Origin: Methylobacterium oryzae
GTDB lineage: Bacteria; Pseudomonadota; Alphaproteobacteria; Rhizobiales; Beijerinckiaceae
Assembly: GCF_021398735.1 (NCBI RefSeq)
Contig: NZ_CP090349.1
Span: 2,238,501 to 2,302,500, forward strand
Direction: 5' to 3'
DNA: 64,000 bases
Under the pieces are notes generated by a model. That model was not told the origin of the DNA and searched no databases. It saw only the letters and a program-made list of their open reading frames with translations. Position 1 is the first letter of the stretch; the number at the start of each line of letters is the position of its first letter. Below are positions 45,285-55,320 of this stretch, one piece after another. The translations under genes and the position numbers were made by a program.

Positions 45285-48200
45285 TCAGCCGTGGGCCGGG
45301 GCCGCGCCGCCGGGATCGCCGTGCGTGTGCTTCTTCCGGAACCGGCCCAGCCAGATCGAGAAGTGGCGGATCACCACGTAGAAGACCGGGGTCAGGAACA
45401 GGCCGAAGAAGGTCGCGCCGATCATCCCGAAGAACACCGCGGTGCCGAGCGCCTGGCGCATCTCGGCGCCGGGGCCGGTCGCCACGACCAGCGGAAGGGT
45501 GCCGAGGATGAACGCGAAGGCGGTCATCAGGATCGGGCGCAGGCGGAGACGGCAGGCCTCGACCGCCGCCTCGACCGGGCCGCGATGCTCCCGCTGCTCG
45601 ATGTCGTGCGCGAACTCGACGATCAGGATCGCGTTCTTCGCCGCGAGGCCGATGAGCACGATCAGGCCGATCTGGGTCAGGATGTTGTTGTCTTGCCCCC
45701 GGAACTGCACGCCCGCGAGCGCGGCGAGCACGCCGGTCGGCACCACCAGCAGGATCGCGAGCGGCAGCGCCCAGGATTCGTACTGCGCGGCGAGCACGAG
45801 GAAGACCAGCAGCACGCCGAGGGCGAAGACCGCGCCGGCCGTGCCGCTCGCCGCCTTCTGCTGGTAGGCGATCTCGGTCCAGTCGTACGAGTAGCCGTCG
45901 GGCAGCGCCTTCTTGGCGATCTCCTCCATGGCGGTGAGCGCCTGTCCGGTGGAGACGCCGGGCTTGGCCACGCCCTGCACCGGGACCGAGTAGTACAGGT
46001 TGAACCGCTGCACGATCTGCGGACCGGTCACGTCCCGCACCGAAGCGAGGGTGCCCATCGGCACCAGGGCGCCGGTGGAGGAGCGCACCTTGATCTGCGA
46101 GATGTCCTGCACCGACGTGCGGAACGCCGCGTCGCCCTGCAAGCGCACCTGGTAGATGCGGCCCAGGGTGTTGAAATCGTTGACGTAGGTGCCGCCGAGA
46201 TCCGCCTGGACCGACGAGAACACGTTGGCCAGCGGCACGTTCAGCATCCGCGCGATGGTGCGGTCGATGTCGAGGAAGAGCTGCGGCGTCGAGTTGTCGA
46301 AAGTCGTGAACACGCGCTGCACGTCCGCGCTCTGGTTCGCCTGGGCGATCACCTCGCCGGCGGCGGCCATGAGCGGGCCGATATCCGAGGATTGGCGGCT
46401 CTCGATCTGCATCTTGAAGCCGCCGCCGTTGCCGAGACCGCGGACGGGCGGGGGCGGGATGACGATGACCCGCGCCTCTTGGATGTCCGAGGTGGCCTTC
46501 AGCACGTCGCCGGTGATGACGGCCGCGCTCCGACCCACTTCCGCGCGCTCCTTCGCCCCCTTGAGGGTCAGGAACATCACGCCGGCATTGGTCGTGTTGG
46601 TGAAGGTCGCGCCGTCGAAGCCCGCGATGATCACCGCGTTGGCCACGCCGTCGACCGTCCGGGCCTGCTTGGCGGCGCGCAGGCACACCTCCGTGGTGCG
46701 GTCGAGGGAGGAGCCGGACGGGAGCTGGACGACGCCGATCAGGTAGCCCTGGTCCTGGTCCGGGATGAAGCCCGTGGGGGTCGTCTGCGCGAGGTGGAGC
46801 GTGCCAGCGATCACCGCGGCGTAGACCAGCAGCATCACGCCCAAGCCCACGATCCCGCCGGTGAGCACCCGGATCGTTCGGCCGTAGGCGTTCGACGTGG
46901 CGTCGAAGCCGCGGTTGAAGCCGTTCGCCAGCCAGTTCACGAACCGGGTCAGGAAGAACTTCGGCTCCTTGCGGGCGTGGTGGGGCACCAGCAGCAGCTT
47001 GCAGAGCGCCGGCGACAGGGTCAGCGAGTTGAAGGCCGAGATCAGGGTCGAGGCCGCGATGGTGAGCGCGAACTGCTTGTAGAACTGGCCCGAGATGCCC
47101 GGGATGAACGCCGTCGGCACGAACACCGCGGCGAGCACCAGCGCGATGGCGATGACCGCGCCGCCGACCTCGTCCATGGTCTTGTGGGCGGCGTCGCCCG
47201 GCGACAGGCCCTCGGCCATGTTGCGCTCGACGTTCTCCACCACCACGATCGCGTCGTCGACCACGATGCCGATCGCGAGCACCAGCCCGAACAGGGTCAG
47301 GTTGTTCAGCGAGAAGCCGAAGGCGGCCATCGCCGCGAAGGTGCCGATCAGCGAGACCGGGATCGCGATGACCGGGATCAGGGCGGTCCGCCAGCTCTGG
47401 AGGAACACCAGGACCACGATGACCACGAGGCCGACCGCCTCGAACAGGGTCTTGTAGACCTCGTGGATCGATTCCTCGATGAACTCCGTCGGGTTGTAGG
47501 CGATGCGGTACTCGACGTCCGGCGGGAAGTTCTTCTTGACCTCCTCCATCACCTTCTTGACCGACGCCGCCGCGTCGAGCGCGTTGGTGCCCGGCCGCTG
47601 GAAGGCGCCGATGCCGACCGCGGGCGTGTCGTTGAGGAACGAGTTGGTCGTGTAGTCCTTCTGGCCCATCTCGACGCGGGCGATGTCCTTGACCCGGACG
47701 AGGCGCCCGTCCTGCGCCTTGATGATCACCTCGGCGAACTGCTCGGGCGTCTTGAACCGCGCCTGCGACTGCACGACGAGCTGGAACGCCTCGCCCTTGG
47801 CGGCCGGCGGACCGTTCAGCTGGCCGGCGGCCACCTGCACGTTCTGCTCCTGCAGGGCCGTCGTGACGTCGGTGACCGAGAGGCCGTAGGCGGCGAGCTT
47901 GTTCGGGTCGACCCAGACGCGCTCGGCGTACTCGTTACCGCCGAAGATGGTGATGTCGCCGACGCCGTCGAGGCGCAGCAGCTCGTCGCGGATGTTCAGG
48001 TAGATGTAGTTGGCGAGGTAATTCTGGTCATAGGTCTTGTTCGGCGAGAGCAGGTGCACGACCAGCATCAGGTCGGGCGAGGCCTTGCGGACCGTGACGC
48101 CGAGGTTGCGCACGTCCGGCGGCAGGCGCGGCTGCGCCACCGAGAGCCGGTTCTGCACCAGCACGTTCGCGATATCGAGGTTGGTGCCGACCTTGAAGGT

Positions 48201-48482
48201 CACGGTCAGCAGCATGTTGCCGTCGTTGGTCGACAACGACGTCATGTAGAGCATGTTGTCGACGCCGTTGACCTCCTGCTCGATCGGCGTCGCGATCGTG
48301 GCGGCCACGGTCTCGGCGTTGGCGCCCGGGTAGGAGGCGCGCACCGTCACGGTCGGCGGCACGATCTCGGGGTACTGCGAGACCGGCAGGCTCTCGTAGG
48401 CCACGAAGCCGAGGATCAGGAACACGATCGACGTGACGGACGCGAAGATCGGTCTGTCGACGAAGAAATGGGCGAAACGCAT
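45285..48482 (-). CDS. RND efflux transporter, HAE1 type (AcrB-like)
   Basis: The 1065-residue inner-membrane proton/drug antiporter has the usual twelve TM segments and two large periplasmic loops. It begins FFVDRPIFASVTSIVFLILG. TM4 holds the proton-relay pair in GIVVDDAIVVVENVERN near residue 400. Later motifs are LPSGSSLDRT and GLAAKNAILIVEFAHD. It extrudes hydrophobic drugs as a trimer with the adaptor encoded immediately upstream and an outer-membrane channel not found here. Substrate range is not predictable. Confidence 0.93.
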   Translation of the reverse strand: MRFAHFFVDRPIFASVTSIVFLILGFVAYESLPVSQYPEIVPPTVTVRASYPGANAETVAATIATPIEQEVNGVDNMLYMTSLSTNDGNMLLTVTFKVGTNLDIANVLVQNRLSVAQPRLPPDVRNLGVTVRKASPDLMLVVHLLSPNKTYDQNYLANYIYLNIRDELLRLDGVGDITIFGGNEYAERVWVDPNKLAAYGLSVTDVTTALQEQNVQVAAGQLNGPPAAKGEAFQLVVQSQARFKTPEQFAEVIIKAQDGRLVRVKDIARVEMGQKDYTTNSFLNDTPAVGIGAFQRPGTNALDAAASVKKVMEEVKKNFPPDVEYRIAYNPTEFIEESIHEVYKTLFEAVGLVVIVVLVFLQSWRTALIPVIAIPVSLIGTFAAMAAFGFSLNNLTLFGLVLAIGIVVDDAIVVVENVERNMAEGLSPGDAAHKTMDEVGGAVIAIALVLAAVFVPTAFIPGISGQFYKQFALTIAASTLISAFNSLTLSPALCKLLLVPHHARKEPKFFLTRFVNWLANGFNRGFDATSNAYGRTIRVLTGGIVGLGVMLLVYAAVIAGTLHLAQTTPTGFIPDQDQGYLIGVVQLPSGSSLDRTTEVCLRAAKQARTVDGVANAVIIAGFDGATFTNTTNAGVMFLTLKGAKERAEVGRSAAVITGDVLKATSDIQEARVIVIPPPPVRGLGNGGGFKMQIESRQSSDIGPLMAAAGEVIAQANQSADVQRVFTTFDNSTPQLFLDIDRTIARMLNVPLANVFSSVQADLGGTYVNDFNTLGRIYQVRLQGDAAFRTSVQDISQIKVRSSTGALVPMGTLASVRDVTGPQIVQRFNLYYSVPVQGVAKPGVSTGQALTAMEEIAKKALPDGYSYDWTEIAYQQKAASGTAGAVFALGVLLVFLVLAAQYESWALPLAILLVVPTGVLAALAGVQFRGQDNNILTQIGLIVLIGLAAKNAILIVEFAHDIEQREHRGPVEAAVEACRLRLRPILMTAFAFILGTLPLVVATGPGAEMRQALGTAVFFGMIGATFFGLFLTPVFYVVIRHFSIWLGRFRKKHTHGDPGGAAPAHG

Positions 48483-48589
48483 CGGTCAAACCTCTGAGGC
48501 CCGCCGGTCTCCCGGACGGGGCCCTGCGTCGTCGGTGCGGGGCGCGCCGCGCGGCGCGCACGAAGGCGTTCGTGTCGAGCCGCGCGGGC

Positions 48590-49744
48590 TCAGGTCTTGC
48601 TCGGGGGCAATTCGATCGTCTCGGGGGTGACCTTCGCGCCCGGACGGACACGAGACAGCCCGTTGACCACCACGGTCTCGTCGCCCTTCAGCCCTGACTG
48701 GATCACCCGGTAGCCGTCGACCTTCGGTCCCAGCACGACGTCCTTCTGCTGGATCACGTTCTCGGGCCCGACGATGTAGACGATCCGCTTGTCCTGATTG
48801 GCCGCCACGGCGTCGTCGGGCAGCAGGATGCCCTGGAACGGCTTGGTCGCCGGCATCGAGACGATGCCGAACAGGCCGGGCTTGATGAACAGGTCGGGGT
48901 TCGGGACGGTCGCGCGCAGCAGGATCGTGCCGGTGGCGTTGTCGACGCGGTTGTCGACGAAGTCGAGCGTGCCCTTGCGGGTGGGCTTCGCCTCGCCGGA
49001 CAGGGCGATCAGGATCGGCACGCCCTTACCCTGCTGGGTCTGGCCCATGCCGATGCCGAGGCTGTTCTGGTACTTGAGGAACGACTTCTCATCGACCGTG
49101 TAGCTGAAATAGATCGGGTCGAGGGACACGATCGTCGTCAGCATGGTCTGGTCGGCGCTGACGATGTTGCCCTCGGTCACCAGGCGGCGGCTGATACGGC
49201 CGTTGATCGGCGCCTTCACCTCGCTGAAGTCGTAGTTCAGCTGGGCGTTGTTGAGGGCGGCCTGGGCGCTGTCGACGTCGGCCTGGGCGGTCTGCGAGGC
49301 CTGCCGGCGCTGGTCGGTGACCTGCTCGGAGATGTTGCCGCTGCGGGACAGGGTCTGCGCGCGCTCCAGGTCCGTCTGCGAGAAGGACTGGCGCGCCTTG
49401 GCGGAGGCCAGGGCCGCCTGGGCCTGCTCCAGCGCCGCCTTGTAGGGGCGCCGGTCGATCACGAACAGGACGTCGCCCTTCTTCACCGTCTGGCCGTCGA
49501 CGAAGTTGATCTTCTCGAGGTAGCCGGTGACGCGGGCGCGGACCTCGACGTAATCGATCGCGTCGAAGCGGCCGGTATACTGATCCTGCTCGACGATCTG
49601 GCGCACCACGGGCTTGGCCACGGTGACCTTGGGCGGCGGGCCGCCCGGCGCCTGCGCGCGGGCCGAAGTCGCGAGGGGGCCTGCCGCGAGAGCCGCGATC
49701 AGGCCAGACAAGACGGTGAGTAGGCTGGGAAGCCGGCTGCGCAT
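48590..49744 (-). CDS. RND efflux membrane fusion protein (AcrA-like)
   Basis: The 384-residue periplasmic adaptor links the RND pump to its outer-membrane channel. A signal peptide spans residues 1-30 and ends ATSARAQA; no lipobox Cys is seen. The biotinyl-lipoyl halves are EVRARVTGYLEKINFVDGQTVKKGD and DFSEVKAPINGRISRRLV, separated by a helical hairpin (about 95-160). Beta-barrel and membrane-proximal domains follow. It precedes the pump gene by 107 bases in one operon. No regulator is adjacent. Confidence 0.92.
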   Translation of the reverse strand: MRSRLPSLLTVLSGLIAALAAGPLATSARAQAPGGPPPKVTVAKPVVRQIVEQDQYTGRFDAIDYVEVRARVTGYLEKINFVDGQTVKKGDVLFVIDRRPYKAALEQAQAALASAKARQSFSQTDLERAQTLSRSGNISEQVTDQRRQASQTAQADVDSAQAALNNAQLNYDFSEVKAPINGRISRRLVTEGNIVSADQTMLTTIVSLDPIYFSYTVDEKSFLKYQNSLGIGMGQTQQGKGVPILIALSGEAKPTRKGTLDFVDNRVDNATGTILLRATVPNPDLFIKPGLFGIVSMPATKPFQGILLPDDAVAANQDKRIVYIVGPENVIQQKDVVLGPKVDGYRVIQSGLKGDETVVVNGLSRVRPGAKVTPETIELPPSKT

Positions 49745-49889
49745 CGGGTCCTGCTGTCCGTTGGCCGACCGTCCGGTCGCGCCGAGCTTGACGATTGTTC
49801 CGCCGCGGGTGCGCCGTAACCCGCGGTCGACGGTGTTGCTTGTGCGCGAACGCACATCACGGTCCCGCGAGCCGGATTGAAACGGCAGA

Positions 49890-50210
49890 TTAGGCGACAG
49901 TTTCGCCCGCGCTGTACCAGTCCTTGAAACCGCCCTTGTAGTGTTCGGCGAGGTCGAGCCCGGCATTCTGCGCCGCCATGAGCGCGTGAACCGAGCGGAC
50001 GCCCGAGGCGCACGAGAACACCGCCCGCCGGCCGTCCTCGGCGACGAGGGCCGCGACCGCCTGCGGGTCGAAGCCGGAGAGCGGGTGCGAGACGGCGCCG
50101 GGGATGTGCCCGGCCTCGTACTCGTGCGATTCACGGACGTCGATGAGCAGCATCGAGCCGTCATCGAGCCCTTGCTTGACCGTCTCGCGATCGAGGTCGA
50201 CCACCCGCAT
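49890..50210 (-). CDS. Single-domain rhodanese
   Basis: The 106-residue rhodanese transfers sulfane sulfur through a Cys persulfide. Signature parts are LLIDVRESHEYEAGHIPGAVSHPL near residues 21-44 and the active-site loop FSCASGVRS with Cys near residue 67, ending in YKGGFKDWY. No signal peptide, so cytoplasmic. It precedes the efflux operon on the same strand by 145 bases but is probably independent. Confidence 0.9.
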   Translation of the reverse strand: MRVVDLDRETVKQGLDDGSMLLIDVRESHEYEAGHIPGAVSHPLSGFDPQAVAALVAEDGRRAVFSCASGVRSVHALMAAQNAGLDLAEHYKGGFKDWYSAGETVA

Positions 50211-50376
50211 CGGCAGGATCTCCGTTCCGCCCGCTCTCGGCCAGGCTGGCTGACTGACGCTTTTCCTTATTCGTCAGACTCCGGCGGCGCAACGTGCGTC
50301 GTCGTCCCGCGGTCGCGGGCCGCGACCGTCGGCCGGCGGGCAGGCGTCTGGGTCCGGCGCGGATCGGCGGTCGCCG

Positions 50377-51657
50377 TCAGAGCGCCGCGAGGGTCGGCGC
50401 CACGGCCGCGAAATGCGCGGGCCAGTCCGGCGGCCGGTACCCGGTCAGACGGCCGGCTAGTTCGGCGCGGAGCGACCCGTCGGGCCGCGCGAGCGCCTCG
50501 ATCGCCTCGATCCAGCCCGGACCGTCCAGGGGATCGCGGAACAGCGCGAAGCCGTCGGCGATCTCGCGGTGGACGGCGATGTCAGAGGCGATTACCGGCA
50601 GCCCCGAGGCCGCGGCCTCGACGACGGGGATGCCGTAGCCCTCGGTGAAGGACGGCATCAGCAGGGCGGTGCAGCTGCGCATCAGTGCCGCCAGACCGTG
50701 GGTCGACAATCCCGAGGCCTCGATGACGTGGGCGCGCACGCCGGGGCAGCGCTCCAGCATGTCGATGGCGCTCTCCGCCTCCCAGCCCCGGCGCCCGACC
50801 ACGACGAGCCGGGGTGCCGCCGCCCCGTGGCGCTCGGCCAGGAGCCGCCAGATCTGGAACAGCAGCAGGTGGTTCTTGCGCGACTCGATGGTGCCGCAGA
50901 CCAGGAAGGTCGGCCGGTCGGGGGTGAACCGGGGCCCGGCGTGGCCGAAGGCGGGCTCGACCCCGAGATGGCCCACGGCCACCGGCGGCCGCCCGAACCC
51001 CTCGGCGGCGAGATGCGCGAGGGTGCGCCGGCCGGTATCCTCCGAATTCACCAGGATGGCGGAGGCGTGCCGCCCGATCGTGCGCAGGCGCGCCCGGTGC
51101 CGGTCAGCCTCACCGGACCGGCCGTATTCCGGGTGGGTGATCGGGATGAGGTCGTGGACGAAGAACGCCGCCCGCACGTCCCGCCGGGTATAGAGCCAGT
51201 CGAACCGCCGCGGGTCGTCGAGGCGCAGGTGCGAGGTGTGCAGGTATAGCGCGTCCCGGGGCAGGATCGCGACCGACCGGCCGCGCAGCGCGATGTCGAC
51301 GGTCTTGCGCGCCTGGATCCGCCGCCGGTCGGCGGACCCGGCCTGCGGTGCGGTGCCGGGCGCCGGCGCGGCGGCGGGATCGCCGCAGCGGGACGCGAGC
51401 CGCCGGTAGACCGGGTCCGACGCGGCGTCCCGGTCCTCGACCCAGCCGGCCGCCACGGCCTCGACGATCTCCAGCGCCTGCGCGCGGTCGAGGATGCGCG
51501 GTCCGAACGCCGTGGAGACGACGCCGACGCCCGTCTCCGCTCGGCCGAGATAGGCGCGCGCGTAGGCGAGGTCGACGCGGTCGATGCCCGACGGGCTCGC
51601 GTGGCGCAGCCGCGTGACGAGGCGCGTGAGATCGAAGGCGATCGGTCGGTCCGTCAT
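50377..51657 (-). CDS. Glycosyltransferase, GT4-like
   Basis: The 426-residue GT-B enzyme has the family 4 signature in its C-terminal half: FLVCGTIESRKNHLLLFQIW (about 240), LVVVGRRGWE (about 275) and the donor-binding LLMPSFTEGYGIPVVEAAASGLPVIASD (about 330-360). The N-terminal half includes FFVHDLIPITHPEYG. The ATG at 51657 follows AGAGGA. It should transfer a sugar from an NDP-sugar to a surface glycan. No other polysaccharide gene is near. Confidence 0.85.
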   Translation of the reverse strand: MTDRPIAFDLTRLVTRLRHASPSGIDRVDLAYARAYLGRAETGVGVVSTAFGPRILDRAQALEIVEAVAAGWVEDRDAASDPVYRRLASRCGDPAAAPAPGTAPQAGSADRRRIQARKTVDIALRGRSVAILPRDALYLHTSHLRLDDPRRFDWLYTRRDVRAAFFVHDLIPITHPEYGRSGEADRHRARLRTIGRHASAILVNSEDTGRRTLAHLAAEGFGRPPVAVGHLGVEPAFGHAGPRFTPDRPTFLVCGTIESRKNHLLLFQIWRLLAERHGAAAPRLVVVGRRGWEAESAIDMLERCPGVRAHVIEASGLSTHGLAALMRSCTALLMPSFTEGYGIPVVEAAASGLPVIASDIAVHREIADGFALFRDPLDGPGWIEAIEALARPDGSLRAELAGRLTGYRPPDWPAHFAAVAPTLAAL

Positions 51658-51796
51658 GATCCTCTGGCAATCGCGGGGGCGAGGCCTCCCCGTAGCGGGC
51701 CTGACCCGCGAGAGCCAGCACATCCGCGCGGCCCGCGCGCCGAAGGGCTTGCGCGGGCGCGGCGCGGAGGCTAAGAGCCGCGAGCCCTAGCGGCGT

Positions 51797-51874
51797 CGGA
51801 GTGTAGCGCAGCCCGGTTAGCGCACTAGTCTGGGGGACTAGGGGTCGTGGGTTCGAATCCCGCCACTCCGACCA
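51797..51874 (+). tRNA. tRNA-Pro (GGG)
   Basis: CGGAGTG pairs with CACTCCG. The anticodon loop CTGGGGG gives GGG, the T loop is TTCGAAT, and CCA is encoded. Confidence 0.95.
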
Positions 51875-52408
51875 TTCAAGCCTTTGGGCAACAAGGCTCT
51901 GTCCTGGAACGATCGCTAGTCAGTCCGCGAGCAAAGGCGGAACGCGCGGTGCACGTGGGCACTATGGGCCACCAGAGCCACCCACGGTCTGTTCTCGGTC
52001 GGTGCATTCCTGGCGGCGAAGGGTCGCCGAAGCCCATGGCCTCGAACCCGACCGTCTCGGCGCTTCACGAGGCCGCCGAGCTCTCTGACGAGGCGATCGA
52101 CTTGGATCCCCGGCAGCGCGGCCGGCGGCGGAGGCGCGCCTCCCCGACTTTCATCGCCCGCAGGTAGGCGCGGCCGTCCAGGCTTCGCCCTGCCTTGGCC
52201 AGATCGGATCATTCCACCACACGTCGACGAAGCGGTGCGGAGCTGCGGGTGCTGTCGGTGTGCCTGGTGAGAACTCCCTTCCGCGCTGCCCAAACTCGCC
52301 ATCGCGCGACGCGGCGCGGAGGGTCAGGATCGACGGCGCTGGCGCCCGGCCGATCTCAACCCCTGCACGCCGACACGCGCCGGATCCGCGACCTCTCCGG
52401 ACTCGCGA
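51875..52408. other. No supported gene downstream of tRNA-Pro
   Basis: Short frames on both strands look like noise. No integrase, direct repeat of the tRNA end or transposase fragment was recognised. Confidence 0.4.
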
Positions 52409-53230
52409 TCACGGGACCTGCGGGAGGCGCATCTCCTTGCGGAAGCTCTTGTCGAAGGCGGTGGCCGGCACGAAGCGGCGCAGCAGGCTGACCTGCTTCG
52501 CCTTGGGGCCCGCCGTGTAACGGCGCTTCGGGCTCGTCGCGGTGGCGGCTTCGACGATGACCTTCGCCACGACCTCGGGCGCATCGGCGGACTTCATGAC
52601 CTCGCTCAGGAACCGGTCCCGACCGGCGCGCTCCGCCTCGTAGATGCCGAGCGGCGCGTCGGGGCGCACGAGGTTCCGGTCGAAGGCCGTCCGGGTGAAG
52701 GCGGGCTCGACGAGCACGATCCGGATCCCTTGCCCACGAACCTCGTGGTCCAGCGACTCGGAGTAGCCTTCGACGGCGTGCTTGCTGGCGCCGTAGAGCG
52801 CCATGTAGGGGGCCGGGATCAGGCCCTGGACAGAGCTGACGTTGACGATCCGGCCACCCTTCTGCGCGCGCATCAGGGGAAGCACGGCGCGGGTCGTCCG
52901 GATGACGCCGAACAGGTTCACGTCGAACATGGCCTGAGCCTGCGAGACCGACGATTCCTCGGCCGCGCCGCTGATGCCGAAGCCGGCGTTGTTCACGAGG
53001 AGGTCGATCCTCCCCGTCTCGCCGAAGACGGTCTCGACCATCTCAGTGACCGATCTCTCATCGGTGACGTCACAGACGATGGTGGCCATCCCGCCGTCCA
53101 CGGCCAGAGACGCCCTCCGGCTGGTCCCGAATACGCGGTAGCCCGCAGCCTGAAGGGCCTTCGCCGTTTCCAGCCCGATGCCGGACGAAGCGCCTGTGAC
53201 CACCGCGGTCTTGATGCTGCCCTTGCTCAT
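52409..53230 (-). CDS. Short-chain dehydrogenase/reductase
   Basis: The 273-residue SDR should reduce or oxidise a small carbonyl or alcohol with NAD(P). The cofactor motif is TGASSGIG near residue 12, followed by VNNAGFGISG. The catalytic Ser is in VNVSSVQG near 140, and the Tyr-Lys pair is in YGASKHAVEGY near 155-160. A GGAGGG site precedes the ATG at 53230. A half-site matching the inverted repeat in front of the MATE gene lies about 50 bases upstream, which suggests shared control. Confidence 0.9.
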   Translation of the reverse strand: MSKGSIKTAVVTGASSGIGLETAKALQAAGYRVFGTSRRASLAVDGGMATIVCDVTDERSVTEMVETVFGETGRIDLLVNNAGFGISGAAEESSVSQAQAMFDVNLFGVIRTTRAVLPLMRAQKGGRIVNVSSVQGLIPAPYMALYGASKHAVEGYSESLDHEVRGQGIRIVLVEPAFTRTAFDRNLVRPDAPLGIYEAERAGRDRFLSEVMKSADAPEVVAKVIVEAATATSPKRRYTAGPKAKQVSLLRRFVPATAFDKSFRKEMRLPQVP

Positions 53231-53558
53231 ATCGCCCTCCGATCCACGCGGCACCTTGCCCGCCGCGGCTCGATATAAATTATGGTCATCATTTTTGAAA
53301 GCAAGCCAGATCCGAGGGCCTCGCCAATCCGGTCCAGGGTCTCGGAGGATTCATCGGCGATCTCCGTCATGGATCACGAGCGCGGGTCGGTCGGTTCGAG
53401 GATCCTGCCGAACTGCTCCTCGGGTGCTCCCAGCACCGTCGCCTCGAGACAGGCGGGCGCCCCGCTCATCCCGAAGGAGACGCGGCCCCGGGACGCGGAC
53501 GCCGTTCGCCTCGGAGGCGCCGACACCCATCGGCCTCGTCCGCGTCGCAGGCCTCGTC
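53231..53558. other. SDR promoter region
   Basis: No gene is supported. The AT-rich 53271-53300 stretch contains an operator-like half-site. Confidence 0.4.
53280..53292. promoter_or_regulatory. Operator half-site before SDR gene
   Basis: TTATGGTCATCAT matches TTATGATCGTCAT, one arm of the repeat at 55321-55350, at 11 of 13 positions. No second arm is evident. Confidence 0.4.
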
Positions 53559-54965
53559 TCAGCGTCCCGAATTGGCGGCCGCCGTAAGGCTTGGCGGAAC
53601 AGGGGATGTGCTCGGCGCGGGCTCCGCCAGGAACATCCGGCCGGTCGCGAAGGCGGCCGCGTTGACGAGGCCCATGGCGACGAAGCCGGCCGAGAGGGCG
53701 ACGAACATCCCGACCAAGCCCAGCCCGAGCCTCGCCGCGATCCAGGCTCCCCCCAGGGCCACGGCCATCCGAAGGACGCTCGCGGCGAGCGGCCAGCCGA
53801 CACGCCCGGCCCCCTGGGCCGCGAAGTAGAGGGCAAGGCCGGCCCCGAAGAATCCGTAGAACGGTCCGACGACGCGCAGGTAGGTCGAGCCGGTGGCGAG
53901 CATCGCCGGATCGTGCCCGAACAGGCCGAGCCACCCGGCAGGATGGAGGGCGGCCGTGAGGCCGATGGCCTCCGTCAGGACACCCGCCACGAGGGCGCCG
54001 GTCAGCGCGGCCTGACGGGCGCGTGCGTGCATCCCGGCCCCGAGGGCGGTCCCGACGAGGGCGGCGATCGGCGAGCCGAGCCCGAACACCAGGGGGACCA
54101 GCAGGTACTCAAGCCTCGCGCCGGTCCCGTATCCCGCCACCGCCGCCGGTCCCGCCGTCCCGACGAAGCCGGTCGCGGCGATGACGGTGACGTTGGAGGT
54201 CATGCTGGCGATGCCGGAGAGCAGGCCGACGTGCAGGATCTCGCGGGACGGCGCCCAGGTCAGCCTCGGCGGGCGAGGGCTCGGGCGCAGGACACCTCGG
54301 CCGGACCAGATGTAGGCGGCGAAGACGGTGGCGCCGACGGCGTAGTAGGCGGCGAAGGCGACACCGCCGCCCACGACCCCGAGGCGGGGGAACGGCCCCC
54401 ACCCGAAGATCAGCGCGGGCGAGAGCGGGATCAGCAGGACGGCCCCGGCGCAGGTGACGCCGGCCGGGAGCGCCATGTTGCCGGTCCCGCGGATCACCGC
54501 CGCCAGCGCGTTGAACAGCCAGATCAGGATCGCCGCGCCGAACACGACGGTCGCGTAGGCCGTCGCGGCCCGGAGCGAGGCACCCGTACCGCCCATCGCC
54601 GCGTAGAGGCGCGGTCCCAGGGTCAAGGCGAGCAGGCTGGTCACCGCACCGAGGCCGAGGCCGATGGCGGCGGCGTGCCACGCGAGCAGACCCGCCGCGT
54701 CCTGCCGACCGCCGCCCAGGGTGCGCGAGACCGCCGACTGGATGCCGCCGCCCATGCCGCCCGCGGACAGCATCTGGACGAGCATGACCACCGGGAAGAC
54801 GAGCGCCATTCCGGCGAGGGCGTCGGTGCCGAGCTCGGCGACGAAGTAGGTCTCGATCAGGCCGATGGAGGTCTGGACGACCATGACCGCGACATTCGGC
54901 ACGGCCATCCGGGCCAGTGTCGGCAGGAGAGGGGCCGTCAGCAGTCGGCGCGTCCTGATGTCCAT
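53559..54965 (-). CDS. MATE-family efflux transporter
   Basis: The 468-residue transporter has about twelve hydrophobic segments in two similar halves, as in MATE drug/sodium or drug/proton antiporters. It begins PTLARMAVPNVAVMVVQTSIGLIETYFV and has the loop motif GGGMGGGIQSAVSRTLGGGR-like near residue 75, LFNALAAVIRGTGNMALPA near 150, and YFAAQGAGRVGWPLAASVLRM near 395. A GAGGAA site precedes the ATG. It is downstream of an inverted-repeat operator and on the same strand as the SDR gene. Confidence 0.88.
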   Translation of the reverse strand: MDIRTRRLLTAPLLPTLARMAVPNVAVMVVQTSIGLIETYFVAELGTDALAGMALVFPVVMLVQMLSAGGMGGGIQSAVSRTLGGGRQDAAGLLAWHAAAIGLGLGAVTSLLALTLGPRLYAAMGGTGASLRAATAYATVVFGAAILIWLFNALAAVIRGTGNMALPAGVTCAGAVLLIPLSPALIFGWGPFPRLGVVGGGVAFAAYYAVGATVFAAYIWSGRGVLRPSPRPPRLTWAPSREILHVGLLSGIASMTSNVTVIAATGFVGTAGPAAVAGYGTGARLEYLLVPLVFGLGSPIAALVGTALGAGMHARARQAALTGALVAGVLTEAIGLTAALHPAGWLGLFGHDPAMLATGSTYLRVVGPFYGFFGAGLALYFAAQGAGRVGWPLAASVLRMAVALGGAWIAARLGLGLVGMFVALSAGFVAMGLVNAAAFATGRMFLAEPAPSTSPVPPSLTAAANSGR

Positions 54966-55320
54966 GAGGGCTTCCTCGTCCGTGACAGCTTCGGCGGCCG
55001 GCTACGCGATGCCCGAGGAGCGGACTCGGGAGGTCGGGCCCCCTCGTCCGGCTTCGGGGGTATTGGACAGGAGCCCCGGCCGGCCATCCGAGACCTGGAT
55101 GTTGGCGTCGACGATGGTCACGCCGATGGGGCCTCCGAACTGCTCAAGGCCCTCGATCTCGGCGCCGCTACCCTCGACCATCCCCGCGGCCGGCGCGACC
55201 TCGGAGGCCTGGACCAAGGCTGGCTTCAGGGTCACGGAAATCCGGGCCGGCCAAGCCGGTGCGTACGATGACCAGTCCGCATCCATCGCCGGCTCCCCCG
55301 CGGGCCCTCGACGGTTTGAT
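54966..55320. other. MATE upstream region, gene uncertain
   Basis: A minus-strand frame from ATG 55331 to 55002 (109 residues) could be translated, but I do not recognise it, and its start falls inside the inverted repeat. I treat it as unproven. Confidence 0.3.

Noticed and set aside
44853..48497. A 1214-codon open frame opposite the RND pump gene
   Set aside because: It is the antisense shadow of a well-supported RND transporter; its Arg/His/Asp-rich sequence has no family features.
51916..52302. A 128-codon minus-strand frame after tRNA-Pro
   Set aside because: Low-complexity Arg/Gly/Pro/Ala content, no ribosome binding site and no recognisable domain.
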